Source: an uncultured Bacteroidales bacterium (GTDB lineage: Bacteria > Bacteroidota > Bacteroidia > Bacteroidales > UBA932). Taken from it: a stretch of 48,703 nt of DNA. The stretch lies in assembly GCA_949296645.1 (NCBI GenBank), contig CASFPH010000016.1, positions 1 to 48,703 of the forward strand, given 5' to 3'. The position numbers were made by a program, and so were the translations under genes. The notes under the pieces were generated by a model that saw only the letters and a list, made by a program, of their open reading frames with translations, was not told the DNA's origin and ran no database searches. Below are positions 1 to 8,210 of this stretch, piece after piece. The stretch's first letter is position 1. Each line of letters opens with the position of its first letter.

Positions 1-36
1 AAAAAAAATCGGCTGCAACCTGAAATATTGCAACCG
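1..36 (-). terminator. Intrinsic terminator of the DKNYY gene
   Basis: Read on the minus strand, positions 36-28 and 18-10 form a 9-bp stem (CGGTTGCAA with TTGCAGCCG, one G-U pair) around a 9-base loop. Eight T residues follow, up to the edge of the window. It lies 15 bases beyond the stop of the minus-strand gene 51-830, the layout of a Rho-independent terminator. Confidence 0.75.
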
Positions 37-50
37 AATATCATTCTGCA

Positions 51-830
51 TTACACAAAAGAAGCCGACCTCAAAAATCCTCTTTTGGGTCGGCCTCTCT
101 TGCCTCTGTAGTATGTATTGAACGGGTCTTCGGCGTATCCGTCTTTCAGAACTTTGAAGGATGATGCGAATGCATCCTTGATTTTGTGTCCCATCCAGTA
201 GACATTGAAAGCATCCTTTGCGTAGCCACATCCGAGACATTCGAATGACGAGCCTGTGGCATCATGTATCTTTTTCCCCATGCAGTAGACATTGAATGCA
301 TCTTTTGCATAGCCGTCCTTGAGTATCCTGAAGCTTGAAGCGGTTGCATCAGGTATTTTCTTTCCGTTGAAGAAAACATCGAAAGTCGTTATGTGGTAAC
401 CTGAACCTGTTCCAGGCTTGCCGTATTCAGGGCAGTCGCTCCATTCCGGATGTCCGGGATGCTCAGGACGGACAGGATGTGCGGGAGCTGCAGGATGCTT
501 AGGAGTGTGCGGGGGATTCGGATGTCGATGAACATCGTCGTATGCCGCGTATTTTGCATCGACCTTGAAGGATGAAGGGACTACGAATTCAAGTATTTTA
601 CCGTATCTGTACACATGATTCCTGTCTTTGGCATAACCGTAACCAAGGTCGCGGAACGTGTCGAAGTCGGCCTCACGCACGTATGTCTTTCCGTAATAGA
701 CGTTTTTACGGCTGAATGTGTATTTGAGATACTGTTCCTGTGCGAACAAAGTGACGGAAAAGAACAGCATGGCTGCTGACATCATGCAGTATTTCAGAAT
801 GGATTTAAGACCGGTTTTCATGATATTCAT
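51..830 (-). CDS. Secreted DKNYY-repeat protein
   Basis: The 259-residue product has an N-terminal signal peptide (about residues 1-31, ending near LFAQE). The mature part repeats a tyrosine-rich unit of the DKNYY family: YAKDRNHVYRYGK, YAKDAFNVYCMGKKI, YAKDAFNVYWMGHKI and YAEDPFNTYYRGK, each followed by a 'DA-x-SSF' segment. A proline/histidine-rich linker (about residues 97-135, rich in HP and PEHPGHP units) separates the first unit from the last three. DKNYY proteins are widespread in Bacteroidota but have no established biochemical role. The second ATG (MKTGLK, three codons in) is an equally good start. The gene is divergent from the MutS-like gene and ends at its own terminator. Exported localisation is well supported; function is unknown. 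Confidence 0.75.
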   Translation of the reverse strand: MNIMKTGLKSILKYCMMSAAMLFFSVTLFAQEQYLKYTFSRKNVYYGKTYVREADFDTFRDLGYGYAKDRNHVYRYGKILEFVVPSSFKVDAKYAAYDDVHRHPNPPHTPKHPAAPAHPVRPEHPGHPEWSDCPEYGKPGTGSGYHITTFDVFFNGKKIPDATASSFRILKDGYAKDAFNVYCMGKKIHDATGSSFECLGCGYAKDAFNVYWMGHKIKDAFASSFKVLKDGYAEDPFNTYYRGKRGRPKRGFLRSASFV

Positions 831-870
831 ATTTATTTTATAGTCATGTTCAATTAATGTTCAGATTCAT

Positions 871-890
871 CTCATTATAATATTAATGAG
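871..890. promoter_or_regulatory. Palindrome in divergent intergenic region
   Basis: CTCATTA and TAATGAG form a perfect 7-bp inverted repeat around six A/T bases. It lies between the divergent starts of the DKNYY gene (830) and the MutS-like gene (984). It could be an operator or a small hairpin; nothing else identifies the factor. Confidence 0.3.
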
Positions 891-920
891 CAGCAAAAAC
901 CGTTCCTCCATGAAATATTG

Positions 921-953
921 TTTGGATTATGGCATCCAAAATGATTAAGTTTG
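921..953 (+). promoter_or_regulatory. Bacteroidota-type promoter of the MutS-like gene
   Basis: A -33 TTTG (921-924) and a -7 TAAGTTTG (946-953) are separated by 21 bases. This fits the Bacteroidota housekeeping promoter (TTTG, 19-21 bases, TAnnTTTG). Transcription would start near 960, about 24 bases before the ATG at 984. Confidence 0.6.
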
Positions 954-983
954 CACCCGTTTGGACAATAAAATGTATCCCTT

Positions 984-2780
984 ATGGATAGGAAGGAAAT
1001 ATATACGGCAATCATCGGAGAACTTGAATCCGGAAAAAGCGTATTGAAGCGGAAATCGGGAGTGTATCTTTTCTTCAAATTGCTTTCTTTTGTGGCTGCG
1101 GTAACCTTTACGGTACTTGCATTTGACAGTGGAAATGCAATTTGCATTAAGGCAACTATGTGTATTGCGGCAGCTGCGTTCTCTTTTGCAGTTTACCTCG
1201 CATTGTGCGTGGTTGACGGCAGGTGCAGGAAGGGGATTGCAGGACTCGATAGGAAGATCAAGGTCTGTGAAAGAGAGAATGCATATCTGGACGGGGATTT
1301 CAGCATGTTCGGGGACGGTCGTGAATATATTGACCCGGGACATGAATATTCTTTTGACCTTGACATTTTCGGTCCGTCTTCTCTGTTCAACCGTATAAAC
1401 AGGACTGTAACCAGGGAAGGTAGTGACAGACTGGCGGTCAAGCTCCGTACTCTTCCGGAAGATAAGGAGCGTATAAAGGGACTGCAGGATGCGGTGGAGG
1501 AACTTGCTTCCATGAACGGCTGGAGAGTAGGGTACATGTCATCCGAACGTATATGTGCCGATTTGGAGCGGCTTTCCCTGATTGAAGGTTCCGACAACTG
1601 GAGATGCAGGTTTGCCTGTTCTGCAACGCCATTGATAATGATTTCACTGACGGTTGCGGTCTTTCTGGCTGCCTTGTCCGGCTTTGTATCATGGTACTGG
1701 TTTTCTGGACTGTTCCTGCTCAATTTCGTGTTCAGCGTGCTCTTTTCCAAGACCATACTTTCTGCAGGAATGAATGTGGAAAAAATTCATAAGGAGTATT
1801 CCGGATATGTGGAACTTCTGAAAGTTATTGAAGCCGCCGATTTCAGGACGGATGACCTGATAAAGATAAAGAACACTTTATTCGGGGAGGATGCAAGCAG
1901 TCTGGCGGCGTTCAAGGAGCTGTCCGGCATATTGAACCTGTTTGACCAGAGAGGCAGTGCCGTAATCTATTTCCTGCTGAACGGTACAATTCTTTTCGAT
2001 ATAGTGCTGGCAAGGAAGTTTCTTGCATGGAACAGAAGGTACCTCTCTCATATGAGTATATGGCTTGAAAGTATTGCCGAACTTGACGCGCTTGTAAGTT
2101 TCGGTACGTATGCTTTCAACAATCCTGCAAATGTGAGGGCGGAAATACAGGATGTGGGTTCTGATACCATAATTGAAGCAAAGGGTATTTTTCATCCGTT
2201 TCTTAACAGGGAAAAGGCGGTACCGAATGATTTTGTGTTGCCTGTACGGAACATAGCGATAGTGACAGGAGCCAATATGGCCGGGAAAAGTACATTCCTC
2301 AGAACAATAGGTATCTCTTATGTGCTTGCTGCCAACGGAGTGCCGGTATGTGCGGAAAAATTCTCGTTCTCGGTAGTATCACTTTTTTCGAGCATGCGTA
2401 CCACCGACAATCTTTCAAGGGACATTTCATATTTCAATGCCGAACTGCTGCGTCTCGGACAGCTGGTCAGGCATGTCAGGTCACACGGATATACGCTTAT
2501 AATACTGGACGAAATACTCAAGGGAACCAACTCAAAGGACAAGCTGGAGGGTTCGTTCATATTCCTGCACGAAATATCGAAATACAATGTCTCTGCCCTT
2601 ATCGCAACGCACGACCTGGAGCTTGCAAGACTGGGAGAGGAGCAGAGCGGACTGTATTCTAATTACCGTTTTGAAATAGGTCTGTCGGATGAAATTACAT
2701 ATACCTATAAGATAGAAAAGGGTACGGCACAGAATCTCAATGCATCTTATCTTCTTGCAAACATGCTGAAGACAATCTGA
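984..2780 (+). CDS. Membrane-anchored MutS-family ATPase
   Basis: The 598-residue protein ends in a MutS-type ATPase domain: Walker A GANMAGKST (about residue 428), the TTDNLSRDISYFNAEL region characteristic of MutS domain V, Walker B LIILDEIL with the following KGTNSKDK (about 505-518), and a late ATHD histidine motif. The N-terminal half lacks the MutS mismatch-recognition domain. Instead it carries hydrophobic hairpins near residues 28-75 and 208-258, which predict membrane attachment. This architecture is common in Bacteroidota, annotated as 'MutS-related' or 'DNA mismatch repair protein', but the missing domain I makes classical mismatch repair unlikely. The gene appears monocistronic and converges on the metallophosphoesterase gene. 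ATPase assignment is firm; the biological role is not known. Confidence 0.85.
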   Translation: MDRKEIYTAIIGELESGKSVLKRKSGVYLFFKLLSFVAAVTFTVLAFDSGNAICIKATMCIAAAAFSFAVYLALCVVDGRCRKGIAGLDRKIKVCERENAYLDGDFSMFGDGREYIDPGHEYSFDLDIFGPSSLFNRINRTVTREGSDRLAVKLRTLPEDKERIKGLQDAVEELASMNGWRVGYMSSERICADLERLSLIEGSDNWRCRFACSATPLIMISLTVAVFLAALSGFVSWYWFSGLFLLNFVFSVLFSKTILSAGMNVEKIHKEYSGYVELLKVIEAADFRTDDLIKIKNTLFGEDASSLAAFKELSGILNLFDQRGSAVIYFLLNGTILFDIVLARKFLAWNRRYLSHMSIWLESIAELDALVSFGTYAFNNPANVRAEIQDVGSDTIIEAKGIFHPFLNREKAVPNDFVLPVRNIAIVTGANMAGKSTFLRTIGISYVLAANGVPVCAEKFSFSVVSLFSSMRTTDNLSRDISYFNAELLRLGQLVRHVRSHGYTLIILDEILKGTNSKDKLEGSFIFLHEISKYNVSALIATHDLELARLGEEQSGLYSNYRFEIGLSDEITYTYKIEKGTAQNLNASYLLANMLKTI

Positions 2781-2809
2781 TTGTACTATAAATTATGGTA
2801 TGATTATAA

Positions 2810-3973
2810 TCAGAAGATATCGATGCAGACTATTTCCGAATGCCCCGCAGTGCGGAGGTGCGGTCCCCACAGACCGAGTCCTGACGATACATATCCTGCG
2901 TTGCATCCGTTTTTGCCGGAACTGTTTCCGGGCCTGTAAAGTCCGTAATTATATTTGTTGGCCAGCCTTACCAGAATGTTGCCCGGAAAAAACTGACCGT
3001 TGTGGGTGTGTCCGGATAGCGAGAGTGTGTAACCTGCGTCCGAGAAATCATCCATCATGTCCGGTTTGTGCTTTATGGCGATATATACCGGCATCATTTC
3101 GCTTTCGGATACGTATGTTTCCGCGGATTCTGCGGCAGGGGAAAAAGGGATGTACCCGTTCCTGTCGTCCGCCCCTGCTATTATTATTTTACGCCGAGCC
3201 GTATTTACCGTTATCGTGTCATTTTTAAGGACAGTTATTCCGGACAGTCTGTAGAAATCCTCTACAAGCTGTGCGTCTGCAGTATAGGATTCATGATTGC
3301 CGTAGACACCGTAAATGCCAGAGGGTGCATTGAGCTTGCGGATAATGGAGTCACAACGCTCCCGGAGAGGTATTTCAGCCCCTCTGTCAAGGAGGTCGCC
3401 TCCGAAAAGGATCATGTCCGGCTGGAGCCCGTTTATTTCCCGCACATACTTCTTGAGTGCTTCCCTGCCGATTTCGGAGCCCAGATGCACATCGCTTATG
3501 AAGACGATCCTGAACTTTTCCGTATCATGCTGTCGCATGTCGCATTTTTTCGCATGCATTGTCCAGCCGTCATGCATGTGCAGTCCGGCAACCCTGATCC
3601 TGTTGAAGTTAAACGTACCGTAAACTGCGGAGCCAGTCGTGCAAAGCAATACTGCGAGTGTAAAGAATTTCGTGAAACGTTTTTTTCTAAATACAAGTTT
3701 TTCAAGGACCAGTGCAAGTATCCTGAAAATCAGGGTAAAGACTATTATCTGGCTACTGATGAAAAACCAGAAGAATGCTGTTTTTCCGATTGCCTCTACA
3801 GGTACCTGTTTCGGGAAGGTTCCGGTGAAGCGCAAGATGAAAAGTATGGCGCACAGTATGTTGGCTGCCTGCAGTGTAATGTGTAGCCATTTGCCGAGAA
3901 CTTTTCCGTGCATCTTTATCGACAGCGCGGCAGTCAATACATAAACGGCATATATTGTAATAAAAAGCATCAT
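2810..3973 (-). CDS. Membrane-anchored metallophosphoesterase
   Basis: This calcineurin-type phosphoesterase carries the ordered metal-binding motifs ISDVHLGS (about residue 160), GGDLLDRG, YGVYGNHES and SLSGHTHNGQFFPG. These match the YaeI/YkuE-like group of membrane-proximal phosphoesterases, which includes enzymes acting on UDP-diacylglucosamine or other phosphoesters. About four transmembrane helices occupy the first 120 residues, so the catalytic domain should lie outside the cytoplasmic membrane or at its surface. The reading frame is open to a TTG at 3979. I chose the ATG at 3973 (MMLFITIYAV), because it leads directly into the first helix. The gene is divergent from the gene starting at 4033, with only 59 bases between. 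The substrate cannot be told from sequence. Confidence 0.85.
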   Translation of the reverse strand: MMLFITIYAVYVLTAALSIKMHGKVLGKWLHITLQAANILCAILFILRFTGTFPKQVPVEAIGKTAFFWFFISSQIIVFTLIFRILALVLEKLVFRKKRFTKFFTLAVLLCTTGSAVYGTFNFNRIRVAGLHMHDGWTMHAKKCDMRQHDTEKFRIVFISDVHLGSEIGREALKKYVREINGLQPDMILFGGDLLDRGAEIPLRERCDSIIRKLNAPSGIYGVYGNHESYTADAQLVEDFYRLSGITVLKNDTITVNTARRKIIIAGADDRNGYIPFSPAAESAETYVSESEMMPVYIAIKHKPDMMDDFSDAGYTLSLSGHTHNGQFFPGNILVRLANKYNYGLYRPGNSSGKNGCNAGYVSSGLGLWGPHLRTAGHSEIVCIDIF

Positions 3974-4032
3974 GTTCAATGGACTTGTATGAAATTATTT
4001 TTAAATTAGCCCAAGATATAAAATATTGTGAT

Positions 4033-4425
4033 ATGACTGTAAGAAAAATTGCACCGGATATGATTACCAGGCTTGAAGACAATGAAATATTTGTTTTCGG
4101 CAGTAATCTGAGAGGGGCTCATGGCGGAGGTGCAGCCCGGCTGGCCATGGAAAAATTCGGCGCCGTGTGGGGACAGGGTACAGGAATGCAGGGCAGGAGC
4201 TATGCAATACCTACAATGCAGGGTGGGGTGGAGACTATCCGTCCGTATGTAGATGAATTCATCAGTTTTGCAGTGCATCATCCCGAATACCGTTTTCTTG
4301 TTACCAGAATAGGATGTGGTATAGCAGGATTCAGGGAAGAGGATATTGCCCCGCTTTTCAGGGAAGCACTTGATGTGGAAAACATATCATTGCCTGAAAG
4401 TTTCGTTAATCTGCTTGAAAAATAA
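4033..4425 (+). CDS. A1S_2505-like phage non-structural protein family
   Basis: The product, about 130 residues, has a glycine-rich core IFVFGSNLRGAHGGGAAR and later GRSYAIPTM and TRIGCGIAGF. These are hallmarks of a small family annotated as A1S_2505 phage non-structural protein and resemble nucleotide- or ADP-ribose-binding macro-like folds. An in-frame ATG at 3979 would nearly abut the divergent gene's start, so I prefer the ATG at 4033 (MTVRKIAPDM). It lies 15 bases upstream of the AlkD-like gene on the same strand and is probably cotranscribed with it. A role in nucleic-acid or ADP-ribose metabolism is inference from the fold resemblance only. Confidence 0.65.
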   Translation: MTVRKIAPDMITRLEDNEIFVFGSNLRGAHGGGAARLAMEKFGAVWGQGTGMQGRSYAIPTMQGGVETIRPYVDEFISFAVHHPEYRFLVTRIGCGIAGFREEDIAPLFREALDVENISLPESFVNLLEK

Positions 4426-4440
4426 TCCGGAAAATACGTT

Positions 4441-5190
4441 ATGATTGAGAATTTGCTGGAACCGCTGATATGCAGCAGGTTCATTGAAGATGCAAAGTAC
4501 CGTGAAGGGCATGTGCGTATTATCAATCCTCTTCCAGGAAGAAAGATAATGGGACTTCATGTTCCTGATATGAAGTCGTTTGCAAAAGAGCTTGTGAAAT
4601 CCGGAAATGCTGCAGAAGTTGTCTCCGGATTCGAAAGGTTGTGTTCGGAAAGAGGTTATGCCGACAGGTCGGCATTATGCCATGAAGAGCTGATGGTGTG
4701 GGGTTTTATGATAAACTACATGAAAGTTTCTGAAACCTTGAGGTACAGGATGGTTGAAAGGTTTGTACCTGCAATCGACAACTGGGCTGTATGCGATTCG
4801 TTCTGCAGTTCGGCGAAATGGATGAAAAAGGCGGACGGGGATGTTTTGTGGAATTTCCTTCATACTTACTGCTCTTCGGACAAAGAATTCCATGTACGTT
4901 TCGCACTTATATCGTATATGTCCTATTTTCTTGAAGAAAGGTGGCTTGACCGTATGTTTGATATGGTAGAGTCTGTCAATTATCCGCAGATCAAGTCTGA
5001 ATATACTTTGTTGAAGAGTCCTTATTACGTTCGTATGGGATCGGCATGGTTGCTTGCAACGGCACTGGCAAAATTCCCCGAAAGGACACGTGCTTTTGTC
5101 TCGCGGCCAACGGTTCCTGACGATGTCAGGAAACTTTATGTCAGAAAGGCCAGGGAGTCTTTCAGAACACGGGATATACAGCCTTTATGA
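4441..5190 (+). CDS. AlkD-like DNA alkylation repair protein
   Basis: The 249-residue protein looks like an all-helical HEAT-repeat DNA glycosylase of the AlkC/AlkD superfamily. Supporting segments are the tryptophan-rich VMVWGFMINYMKVSE region, VPAIDNWAVCDSFCS (the conserved 'NWD.CD' area of this family), HVRFALISYMSYF and VRMGSAWLLATALAKFP. AlkD-type enzymes remove positively charged alkylated bases (3-methyladenine, 7-methylguanine) without base flipping. The aspartate expected in the family's DNA-contact 'NWDLVD' motif appears here as NWAVCD, a small departure. It follows the gene at 4033 by 15 bases and ends before a hairpin shared with the convergent propeller gene. Confidence 0.75.
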   Translation: MIENLLEPLICSRFIEDAKYREGHVRIINPLPGRKIMGLHVPDMKSFAKELVKSGNAAEVVSGFERLCSERGYADRSALCHEELMVWGFMINYMKVSETLRYRMVERFVPAIDNWAVCDSFCSSAKWMKKADGDVLWNFLHTYCSSDKEFHVRFALISYMSYFLEERWLDRMFDMVESVNYPQIKSEYTLLKSPYYVRMGSAWLLATALAKFPERTRAFVSRPTVPDDVRKLYVRKARESFRTRDIQPL

Positions 5191-5217
5191 AGCTGAAAGA
5201 TGAAATTTAGCATGACC

Positions 5218-5242
5218 TTAAAGCATATTCGTGATGCTTTAA
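5218..5242. terminator. Bidirectional hairpin between convergent genes
   Basis: TTAAAGCAT (5218-5226) and ATGCTTTAA (5234-5242) form a perfect 9-bp stem with a 7-base loop. It lies between the stops of the convergent genes ending at 5190 and 5299. There is no long T tract, so efficiency as an intrinsic terminator is uncertain. Confidence 0.5.
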
Positions 5243-5298
5243 AGCCATGCCATGCGGGATTCTTTTCCTAGGACCCTGTATTGTGTCTTTTATGTCCG

Positions 5299-6189
5299 CT
5301 ATTCGGAAATCACGATTACCCTGCTGTTAGGGAGATCAGGGATGAAAATTTTACCCTTGCTGACAGTTATGTCTGCCGGTCCGATCAGCGGTTTGTCAGT
5401 TTCCACATTTACAGGATCGATTTTACCTGAGGCAAGATCTATCCTGCTCAGTCCTGCCGGAGTCCAGTTTGTCACATAAATGTATTTTTTGTCCGAAGAC
5501 ATTGCTATTCCGTCATATTGTCCCGGTACTTCAATCATTTTTTCTGCGGCAGGTGCATTCAGATTCTGTATCTTGTATATTACATGTTTGTCAAGTGTAT
5601 TTCCGTCGGCAGGATAGGATGCCACATACATGGTTCCGTCTGCTATCATCAGACCGTTAGGTCCCGGAATTTCAATCCATTCTTCAGGTGCTGACGGATT
5701 GTTCAGGTCGCTTATGTCTATTCTGAAAATTCTGTCTGTATTTGTTACGGATGCATATAGTGTATTACCTGATGCAACAAGGTCATTTACAAAAAGATGT
5801 CCTTCAGGAAACTGTATAGTCAGTGGAGCCGTTCCCTTTTTGTCGAGATTGTATACCACTATTTTGTTTACGTCGCATATGAACAGATGATTGTCTTTTA
5901 AGAACATTCCTTTCGGAGCTGACAGATTTCCGTCAGCCGGGACAAGTGTTTCCGATTTTCCGTTTTTGTCAAATACGATGTAACCTTTTCCTTCGTTGTT
6001 TAGAGGATTTAGTTCTTCAGTTCCGAAGTTTGCTATCAGAATTCCGTCTTTGTAAGGATAGGTACTTTCACAGTAACGTATTCCTTCGCTTATTACTGCC
6101 GTTTCTGTAGCGGCATTGGAATTGCAGGATAAAATTGCAGCTGATGCAGTGACAATTGCCAATGATTGAATAGATAATTTTTTGCTCAT
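5299..6189 (-). CDS. Beta-propeller (SMP-30/NHL-like) lipoprotein
   Basis: The product starts MSKKLSIQSLA and has a lipoprotein signal with lipobox AILSC (cysteine about residue 22). I chose this ATG at 6189 over an upstream ATG at 6237 because it places the signal peptide correctly. The remaining ~275 residues show repeated blades of a six-bladed propeller: PYKDGILIANFG, LSAPKGMFLKDNHLFICDVNK, FVNDLVASGNTLYASVTNTDR, GPNGLMIADGTMYVASYP, YDGIAMSSDKKYIYVTNW and GPADITVSKGKIFIPDLPN. The 'N/D-x-hydrophobic' patterns recall SMP-30/gluconolactonase and NHL proteins. It could bind a sugar lactone or act as a lactonase, but no catalytic metal set can be assigned by eye. It is divergent from the hydrolase gene at 6288. 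Confidence 0.8.
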   Translation of the reverse strand: MSKKLSIQSLAIVTASAAILSCNSNAATETAVISEGIRYCESTYPYKDGILIANFGTEELNPLNNEGKGYIVFDKNGKSETLVPADGNLSAPKGMFLKDNHLFICDVNKIVVYNLDKKGTAPLTIQFPEGHLFVNDLVASGNTLYASVTNTDRIFRIDISDLNNPSAPEEWIEIPGPNGLMIADGTMYVASYPADGNTLDKHVIYKIQNLNAPAAEKMIEVPGQYDGIAMSSDKKYIYVTNWTPAGLSRIDLASGKIDPVNVETDKPLIGPADITVSKGKIFIPDLPNSRVIVISE

Positions 6190-6213
6190 TTTGAATATGA
6201 TTTTGTTAAAAAA

Positions 6214-6221
6214 CAAAATTA
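6214..6221 (-). promoter_or_regulatory. Putative -7 element of propeller lipoprotein gene
   Basis: On the minus strand this reads TAATTTTG, a match to the Bacteroidota -7 element TAnnTTTG. It lies 25 bases upstream of the ATG at 6189. No convincing -33 TTTG is seen at the expected spacing. Confidence 0.35.
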
Positions 6222-6287
6222 ATTGATAAATGTTCAAAATTCATATCAATTTTTATAATTTTATGTTTTGGTAGAAAAAACGGATTT

Positions 6288-7226
6288 ATGAAAGCGTCTT
6301 TTTTTGAATTGAAATCATCATCCGACAACATTTCCCTTAGCGTAATGTCGGTGGTCCCGGATTCCCCTGAAAAGGCTGTTGCTGTCCTTCAGCTGGTACA
6401 TGGAATGTGTGAACATAAGGAACGTTATATGCCTTTCATGGAATATATGGCCGAAAAAGGGTATGTGTGTGTGATTCATGATCACAGGGGACATGGAGCT
6501 TCGGTAAAGGATGAAAATGATCTCGGATATTTTTATGAAGGGGGACATCAGGCAATGATAGAGGATATACATCTTGTTACGTCATGGATAAAGGATGCCT
6601 ATCATGATCTGCCTGTCATTCTGTTCGGTCACAGTATGGGTTCAATGGCTGTAAGATGTTATGCAAAACGTTATGATGATGAGATTTTCGGCCTTGTCGT
6701 GTGCGGAAGCCCCAGCTATAATCCCGCTGCCCCTTTGGGAAAGGTTCTTTCAGGGATTGCCTCGATGGTCTTAGGAGCAAAATACAGACCTGGCTTCATA
6801 AACAGAATGGCGTTCGGAAATTTCAATCATCGTTTCGGGAAAGTTTCTTCCCCGAATGCATGGATATGTTCCGATCCTGAAATAGTCGCCGAATATGACA
6901 GGGATCCCTTGTGCGGTTTCTGCTTTACAGCCAATGGTTTCAAGACTCTTTTTTCAATAATGTCCGACGCTTATGACAGAAAAGGATGGAAGATGGGGAA
7001 TATGGGTCTTTATGTACTTTTTGTTTCAGGAGAGGAGGACCCGTGTCTTGTCAATGAGGATAAGTTTCACAAATCGGTCCGATTTATGTATGAATTAGGT
7101 TATAAATATGTAAAGGAGATTCTTTATCCCGGAATGAGACATGAGATACTGAATGAAAAGGGTAAGGAAAAGGTATGGAATGATATATTTTCATTCTGCA
7201 ACTATATATTGAATACTGTAAAATAA
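6288..7226 (+). CDS. Alpha/beta hydrolase, monoacylglycerol lipase-like (S33)
   Basis: The 312-residue protein has the full serine-hydrolase set of the monoacylglycerol lipase/lysophospholipase group. It has the oxyanion-side HGMCEHKERY, the IHDHRGHGAS strand-turn, the nucleophile elbow GHSMGS (Ser about residue 115), an acidic residue in VSGEEDPC, and the catalytic His in PGMRHEILNE. No signal peptide is visible, so it should act in the cytoplasm. It probably hydrolyses lipid or small ester substrates. It is followed after 6 bases by a lipoprotein gene on the same strand, suggesting cotranscription. Confidence 0.88.
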   Translation: MKASFFELKSSSDNISLSVMSVVPDSPEKAVAVLQLVHGMCEHKERYMPFMEYMAEKGYVCVIHDHRGHGASVKDENDLGYFYEGGHQAMIEDIHLVTSWIKDAYHDLPVILFGHSMGSMAVRCYAKRYDDEIFGLVVCGSPSYNPAAPLGKVLSGIASMVLGAKYRPGFINRMAFGNFNHRFGKVSSPNAWICSDPEIVAEYDRDPLCGFCFTANGFKTLFSIMSDAYDRKGWKMGNMGLYVLFVSGEEDPCLVNEDKFHKSVRFMYELGYKYVKEILYPGMRHEILNEKGKEKVWNDIFSFCNYILNTVK

Positions 7227-7232
7227 AATGAT

Positions 7233-8117
7233 ATGAAAATTCTTTATTTGGCGTTTTGTGTTTTACTGGCCTCATGTGCCGGGAACGGTTCTTCTTCTAA
7301 ATATGTTCCTTCGAGGAAACCGTATGAGGGATTCAGTTGGGAGAAGGTTTCCGGGGCCGGAATTACATTCCATGCCCAGAAGAATGATAATATAAGGGTC
7401 CTGGCGGATGCATCCCTTCCAGGTGCGGTTATAGTGAAGGACAGTGTTTCCGTCCCCGATACCGTTATAATGATCTTTGATATAAAAGACGGTAACCCGG
7501 ACGGAGTTATTGAAGTGCTTCGCAAGGAGCGTGGCTGGAACGATTCCATTACATGCGAATTCAAGGAGGTGAAATGCAGCAGAAGCGGTGTGAAGAGGTA
7601 TGCGATGGTACCTTCAGGAAAATATGCGGATATCACCGATTCGATTATGAAATCCGAACCGCTGCCTGTCACATGTAACGGATGGGGTATAGGCAACAGC
7701 GGCATGAGGTATTTTGAGATACATGATACGCGTCCTGACAAGGCCGTGTTTGTTGAAATAGGACAGGATGCTCCGCTCTTTGATGAGGAAAGCATAATGT
7801 TCACGGATGCAGTACCTTCTGCAGACTCAGGCGCAACGGAACTTTCAAAGGATATTCTGTATGAAAAGGAAGGTATACTGACAATAGCGCATGAAGTGCG
7901 TTCATTCAGACCGGACGGGGAAAATGCCGAGTACTGGATTGTGGACAAGACCGGCATCCTCATGCAGGAGTATGACAGACTGACTGCAGGTGACAAGAAC
8001 GGTATCCCGGTCATGGCAAGGCTGAAACTTGAATATAACGGGAAATGGGATGACGGATTCGCAGCAGAATATGACGGGGTCTTCTTCGTCCGTCAGGTGA
8101 TAGGATTGAACCATTAG
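7233..8117 (+). CDS. Hypothetical lipoprotein
   Basis: The protein begins MKILYLAFCVLLASC, a lipoprotein signal with the lipobox cysteine at residue 15. The remaining ~280 residues look like a globular beta-rich domain: repeated strand-like segments such as ITFHAQKNDNIRVLAD, KRYAMVPSGKYADI and MARLKLEYNGKWDDGFAAEYDGVFFVRQV. I do not recognise a named family. It starts 6 bases after the hydrolase stop, so the two products are probably coexpressed. Membrane anchoring is well supported; function is unknown. Confidence 0.7.
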   Translation: MKILYLAFCVLLASCAGNGSSSKYVPSRKPYEGFSWEKVSGAGITFHAQKNDNIRVLADASLPGAVIVKDSVSVPDTVIMIFDIKDGNPDGVIEVLRKERGWNDSITCEFKEVKCSRSGVKRYAMVPSGKYADITDSIMKSEPLPVTCNGWGIGNSGMRYFEIHDTRPDKAVFVEIGQDAPLFDEESIMFTDAVPSADSGATELSKDILYEKEGILTIAHEVRSFRPDGENAEYWIVDKTGILMQEYDRLTAGDKNGIPVMARLKLEYNGKWDDGFAAEYDGVFFVRQVIGLNH

Positions 8118-8193
8118 GCGGTCATAACATGCAATCTGCGGCGTTGCTTCCAGAATTCAGCGCCTTGTATTTCACATGTTCTGACACGCCTTA
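8115..8193. repeat. REP-like imperfect inverted repeat
   Basis: The left arm (8115-8131, starting TAGGCGGTCATAACATG) and the right arm (8175-8193, starting CATGTTCTGACACG) pair over 16 of 17 positions with two single-base gaps. About 43 bases lie between the arms. It lies between the convergent genes ending at 8117 and 8211 and may act as a terminator. The right end CTGACACGCCTTA resembles the end of the hairpin at 34231-34243, hinting at a dispersed small repeat. Confidence 0.4.
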
Positions 8194-8210
8194 AGGGTGA
8201 TGGGGCAAAA

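Noticed and set aside
1193-1756. Minus-strand open frame opposite the MutS-like gene
   Set aside because: Shadow of a motif-bearing coding gene; Ser/Arg-rich translation without domains.
2778-2814. Weak hairpin (TCTGATT...AATCAGA) between the convergent MutS-like and phosphoesterase genes
   Set aside because: The stem is only 7 bp and A/T-rich with a long loop, and it overlaps both coding ends, so it is not strong enough to list as a terminator.
3068-3886. Plus-strand open frame (272 codons) opposite the metallophosphoesterase
   Set aside because: The minus-strand frame carries all phosphoesterase motifs; the plus-strand frame has none.
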